Assembly: GCA_021397835.1 (NCBI GenBank) | Contig: JAJFZO010000896.1 | Span: 3,078,501-3,142,500, forward strand | Direction of reading: 5' to 3' | DNA length: 64,000 nucleotides | Origin: Moringa oleifera | Taxonomy: Eukaryota; Streptophyta; Magnoliopsida; Brassicales; Moringaceae | Part shown: positions 59,641 to 64,000 of the stretch, piece after piece | Layout: every line of letters starts with the position of its first letter | Numbering within the stretch: position 1 is the first letter of the stretch | Made by a program: the position numbers and the translations under genes | The notes under the pieces: model-generated | What the model was told of the DNA's origin: nothing | The model's input: the letters and a program-made list of their open reading frames with translations, nothing else | Database searches by the model: none

Positions 59641-61500
59641 ATTCATGTATCTTTTCTTTAAGTTGAATATTGAATGATATTGATCAATTGATCAAATATT
59701 TAATTTTTGGTTGTCTTATCTTTTTTTATCATTTTTTGTATATTATATATTAGTTTATTTTTTATAGTTGCATGTTTTTGTTAAAAATATAATTAAAATG
59801 ATGTGATTGTTCTTTCATAAAAATTTAATAAAATTAATATTTATTTTACAAAACATGATGTGGATTTTAATCTCATTCGATTTTTGTTAAAGATCATTAT
59901 TGCGATAAACTCATACTTTTTGATTGTTTCTTTTAAACTCAAAATGAATTTGAAAAAATAAATTTAAAACTGATGTGATTGAAGTAATAGTTCATTCACA
60001 ATATTGTAAACAAAATTATTTATTTTGAAAAAAGTGGCATGAACTTTAATCTTATTTAATTTTCACTTAAATTATTATTTTAATAATTTTTTTAATAAAA
60101 CTAGAGGCGAATATAATAGATTTTCTTCTAGATCTTAAAATAAAAGGTCATCATATTTGAAAATGAAGATATGACAATAATCGTATCTAAAGTTTATTTA
60201 TTTGTATACTATTGTTATTCTTTTCAATTATCATTAGTGTCATTGGTCTTATGAGTGGGAATGAGTTTTTAATTTTGTTATGTCAATTAATAAAATACAA
60301 TTTTAGTTAACTAGTACTAATTTATAAGCATTGTAGGGTGTTAATCCTTTCTCACTCATGATTAATTCTTGAATTTAGATTTTTTTGATGAGATAGAACA
60401 TCACATTCTAATTTTATATCTTTTACTTGTTGAAAAAATTATAAAAAATAAAATTAATTTTGATGATTAATCACATCATAAAAAATTAATGATAATTTTT
60501 ATTTTTTATTATTTTTATCAAACAAATAAACAAAAATAAATTTGAAATGTACAAACCTAACAAAAAAAAGATTCACCTCAAAATTGGTCGTAAATCTCAT
60601 TATGACAGTTGTTACCAGTTTATTTTTTTAAAATTTTTTTATTACATATATTAAATATGTTATTTATTTTATGTCATAGTACAGATAAATTAAAGATATG
60701 AAAACAACTTGATTAGAAAAATTGATACTTAATTATGTCCAGCATTATATTGTCACTACAGAAAAATAAAGAAAATAACATCAGTTAATATTGGATATTA
60801 CATGAAATATTATCAACAATTGAAACAACATAAAATAACAAGTATATAATAATTAATTAATAAAAGACATTTCTGGTCAATATTTTCAATTAAAACATTC
60901 GAGAATTATAACCAAAACTTGTATACCTATGCAATTTTGACATATATAGTTTATGTAGTAAACATTCTTGCTCCATTTTGTTAGAAATCCACTTGATTCT
61001 GTTGTTGAGAAAAATGTCATCCCTGAGAAAATGGGTGACCAAGATGATGGTCTTTAGCAATCACGTGTTATAAATTATTTGAAAAATAAACAATAAAAAA
61101 TAATCATTTTTATAGCTCTACAATATTCTTAAAAAATTAAAAATATAGGTGAAAAAAATTATTTTTTAATGGATGTACAATTGTTGAGAAAAGTATGTAA
61201 AAACAACTATTAAAAAAAAACTGTTAATAAAACTGATTTTTTACGGTTGTTAAATGGTTAATTATTTGTGAAATGTTTTGTCTCCATTGGTATAAATGAC
61301 TGTTCTTAAAAAAAATTGACATGCAATAATTGAGAAAGGTAAAAACTATGGCGAAGAAAAATAAAAATGAACTGTAAAAAAATATTTTGAGCCTTCTGCT
61401 GGCATTCTAGGAACTTGAAAGGAAGGAACACTTATCAAACTCAACAACTTACAAAAGATGGCATTTTCAAAAAAGTTTCTACCATGCCAAATGTCTCTTG
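59640..61500. other. AT-rich intergenic sequence
   Basis: Very AT-rich, with no exon or transposon signature that can be supported. Near 61210-61300 the phrases 'aaaactgttaataaaactg' and 'ttttttacggttgttaaatgg' may belong to an old MITE. This is mostly host spacer between the transposon block and the right-hand gene. Confidence 0.4.
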
Positions 61501-61930
61501 AAATTTCTCAATGAACCCCACCATCAGTCATCACTTTCTCCTACAATTGGGAAAGATGAATACGTTGTTTGTCGAAAGAATCATTAACCTACCGGAAGAC
61601 CCAATAAACAATCTTTATTTCCTCTCTTTTCCTTTCGTGCAGCTGTGGTTTACATTTAGTCACTTTCTCCGTCATTCAAGGTACCCAAATCTTTCGGTTC
61701 CTAGTTCAAATTTCAATAAGGCAGACAGCTATTTTCTTTCAACAACTAAAATCACAATCTGTCATATCAATGAAGTAAATTCTTCAATCCAAGTGATTGG
61801 ACCTATGATTTCTGATTAAGTCCCTGGAGAAAGGACAAGTACTACACTGTTGATGTCAGAGATAATCAGAATGGAGGCCTCAGCATGCAAGAATCATCTT
61901 TGTTGTGCTCTACAATTACCGTGGTATCTT
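61500..61930 (+). other. Possible decayed coding segment
   Basis: A 102-codon frame (61511-61819) and, in another frame, a 41-residue open stretch 61804-61929 (SPWRKDKYYTVDVRDNQ ... SLLCSTITVVS) have protein-like composition, but no domain or complete splice structure is recognised. It could be a gene fragment or chance. Confidence 0.2.
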
Positions 61931-62084
61931 GTCAGATCCTTACTTGATCTGTGTAAAAAAAAGAAATATATATGTATATATTTATAACGTTAACGGAACA
62001 AGAGTTGCTTTGGTCATAATTTAAAAGGGAAGCCGAATGGGGCGTGTCAGATTTTAATCTTTGGGAGCCCATTGGCTTACGTAC

Positions 62085-62134
62085 CTTCCCAGAATATTGG
62101 AGAGCTTCACCTAAGTTGATTGGTTGAACTACTC
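62085..62134 (-). other. Possible small host exon
   Basis: A 50-nt minus-strand stretch (VVQPINLGEALQYSGK) is bounded by a good acceptor (ctactttag) and a consensus donor (gtacgtaag). No neighbouring exon was identified, so it is reported as a candidate internal exon of an unrecognised gene only. Confidence 0.25.
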
Positions 62135-62438
62135 CTAAAGTAGACAGAACATTTGAATGACAATCCACTTGTAACAAAAGAAAAGAAAAAAAAAACTTGT
62201 CGAGAATACTCTTTCCTTTATCTAAAAAAATAATAATATGATCAGTATATAATAATCAGAAAAATGAAAAATCGAGCTCATTAATATATTAATCTTCAGT
62301 ATCTAATCCTGCTTGCAAATGGGATGGGAAATCCAAGAAGGAAAGCAGCCGGCAGCCCATCAGAATCTGCCTACTTTTGTTTGTTGCACCATATCGCCAT
62401 TATAAAAGGTCATGGCATCCCCACCCAATACATAAGTC

Positions 62439-63220
62439 ATGATAATACCTATGATAATTCTCTTCCCAAGTATCTTACCATTTTTGTTCGACAATCGATC
62501 GATTTCACACATTATCGCGCGATTAACTAGCGACAGTCCTGACGAGTTCGTGGTTGAATTACTTCCTTTCAAAAGTTGTAGTAGTGGGACCTATGTTTGG
62601 ACGCGTAGCAGACGGACAATGCTAAATGCATATATAAATGTGCAAGAAGGTAAGGTAAGCCTAGCCACCCATGGTTATACGAGCAATGAGGATGAGGACT
62701 TTTAATTACAGAAGGAGGTTCTATAGATTAACCCAGGCCAGGCAAAAGGTATCACAACTTCATTTCTTGCCTATTTTGTGTTTATGCATTCTTATTCTTG
62801 GTCTAACTTTTATGTTTTATCCGCCCATATAAGGCTAATACATTTATATATCCATATTAACTCAGATCTTATTTGTGGGAATTGTAAAATAATACTCTCT
62901 TTTTATCTTGTGCTTAGAGACGAGATATGAACAGGAAATTTGGGGCAAGCCTTAAACGGTTAAAAGTAGAAATGAAAGAGATTAGTAATGACCAACAATG
63001 CATCAAAAAGGACCAAAAACAAATGAGAGACAAGTTTGAAGAGATTAGATCAGACTATGACCAACTCAAAGAGGAAAGCAAACTCATTGCCCAACGGGGT
63101 AATATCACCAAAAAGAGGCTCTTTCTTATCTTCGAAATTCTACGAGAAAGAGATAACCAAGAATTTGATGGAGCTAGTACCTTAACTAGATCCCTTCTTG
63201 CTACTTCCAAACGCATTTAG
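62439..63220 (+). CDS. Small charged coiled-coil protein, two exons
   Basis: Exon 1 (62439-62654) ends AAG|GTAAGC and exon 2 (62918-63220) begins after tgcttag. The phase is 0 at both sides, giving 172 residues. Exon 1 encodes a hydrophobic first 17 residues, a segment with SPDEFVVELLPF, and WTRSRRTMLNAYINVQEGK. Exon 2 encodes a strongly charged coiled coil (SLKRLKVEMKEIS, IKKDQKQMRDKFEEI, YDQLKEESKLIAQ) and a tail with RLFLIFEILRERDNQEF and ASTLTRSLL. No enzyme domain or full signal peptide is evident. The start is the first in-frame ATG; the real first exon may lie further 5', since an acceptor-like actag occurs at 62530. Probably a plant-specific protein of unknown function; any relation to the left-hand coiled-coil gene is not shown. 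Confidence 0.55.
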
Positions 63221-64000
63221 CTGTTCAAATACAGAACATGCGGAAAGCCAGATCCACACCCATATACAAAAATGGGCTACAATGAAGTTACGAGCATATA
63301 TATCCTGGTCGAATGTTGTTCTACATGTGGATGATATGGTATTGCTGCTCCTGTGGACGACATCCTTAAGGCTGCTGTTGTTCTCTCACTTGTTGTGCTT
63401 GTCCTTTAATTTTCGTGTAATATTTTTGCCTTTCGATGTGTGTCTTGAATTTAAATTGCAATAAACATGTGAGAAACTTTGAATCCGTAAAGAATACAAA
63501 GATTTACATGGTTTGACGTACCTAAGATCACACCTTTACCTGAGCCTTGATGGAGACTCGAATAAATCATGGCAGGCTATTTCTAACTTCTCCCTGTGAC
63601 CACAAACATGTTCCACTTTAATCCCAGGTTTATATTTTTATTGATTATCACGTATTCAGTTGTGTATGAAATGTGACTTCAAGGACCAACCAAGTATACT
63701 TTTGTAAGAGATGACCCATGAACAGACCCTTAGATATGGGAGTTTATGCTCAGTCATGTTTATATATAGCACTAGGGAGACAACACCAACTAATATATTT
63801 CAGATCGATGGGCTCCATGCAACATGTATACGTAATAATTATTGTTCAAGAAATCCATTTCACATGCACCTTAGACTTGTCAGAATCCATCATGACCTTG
63901 TTTAAATTTAATCTTATATATGCTTTTATGCAGGAGCCTCCAACCAAGAGTTTTCAAGCATCTTACACTGTGAACCTATATGGGAGATATGCATATTAGT
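63221..64000. other. 3' flank with possible copia LTR fragment
   Basis: No gene is supported. 'gaatccgtaaagaatacaaagatttacatggtttgacgtacc' (in pieces, 63480-63525) resembles the U5-like 'aaagatttacgtggttc' phrase common in plant copia LTRs and the 'atagtggttcaccctc' part of the copia LTRs in this window. The rest is AT-rich with short chance frames (63711-63999). Confidence 0.3.

Overview
The window looks like nuclear DNA of a eudicot land plant. It is AT-rich, has spliced genes with short GT-AG introns, and is dominated by plant-type transposable elements: En/Spm-CACTA, Tork/TNT1-like Ty1-copia, Ty3-gypsy and a BED-finger hAT. The species cannot be named from the sequence. No rRNA, tRNA, CRISPR, bacterial or organellar gene was seen.

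Only the two edges hold what look like host genes. On the left (1774-3517, minus) four exons join in frame into a 251-residue coiled-coil protein with a degenerate bZIP-like basic region. On the right (62439-63220, plus) two exons give a 172-residue protein with a long charged coiled coil. A possible small exon lies at 62085-62134 (minus).

The roughly 55 kb between them is a nested transposon graveyard. Left to right: (A) a complete non-autonomous CACTA, 6321-9862, with 13-bp termini and a CAT target duplication. (B) A large TNP2-type CACTA on the minus strand with its left terminus at 9892. A 3.8-kb copia (9939-13727, TTTTG duplication) is inserted in that terminus and has lost its reverse transcriptase/RNase H core. 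(E) A decayed Ty3-gypsy pol on the minus strand, about 24000-30300. Beside it are plus-strand copies of a Transposase_28-like coiled-coil ORF at 30480-32464, 39000-39400 and 50764-58460. These look like the antisense extra ORF of Tat-lineage gypsy elements. (C) A second, more decayed TNP2 CACTA, about 33236-38760, with a GC-rich minisatellite in front of its gene. (D) A third TNP2 CACTA on the plus strand, about 40386-48587, from the same family as B. Its second gene ends in a Ulp1/SUMO-protease domain whose exons and catalytic residues are intact although its transposase has many stops. (F) A complete hAT, 53680-58071, with the 8-bp duplication GCTAAAGA. It splits the third Transposase_28-like ORF, which also carries a near-perfect 0.93-kb tandem duplication.

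The order of events can be read from the nesting. Copia is younger than CACTA-B, and hAT is younger than the Transposase_28-like ORF. B and D lie in opposite orientation about 20 kb apart, so their transcripts could pair. Many disabling changes are G:C to A:T transitions at Trp, Gln or Arg codons, as expected for long-methylated transposons. No clearly new biological system was found. The most distinctive features are the retained Ulp1 exons, the GC-rich tandem repeats in front of three separate transposase genes, and the antisense ORF family.
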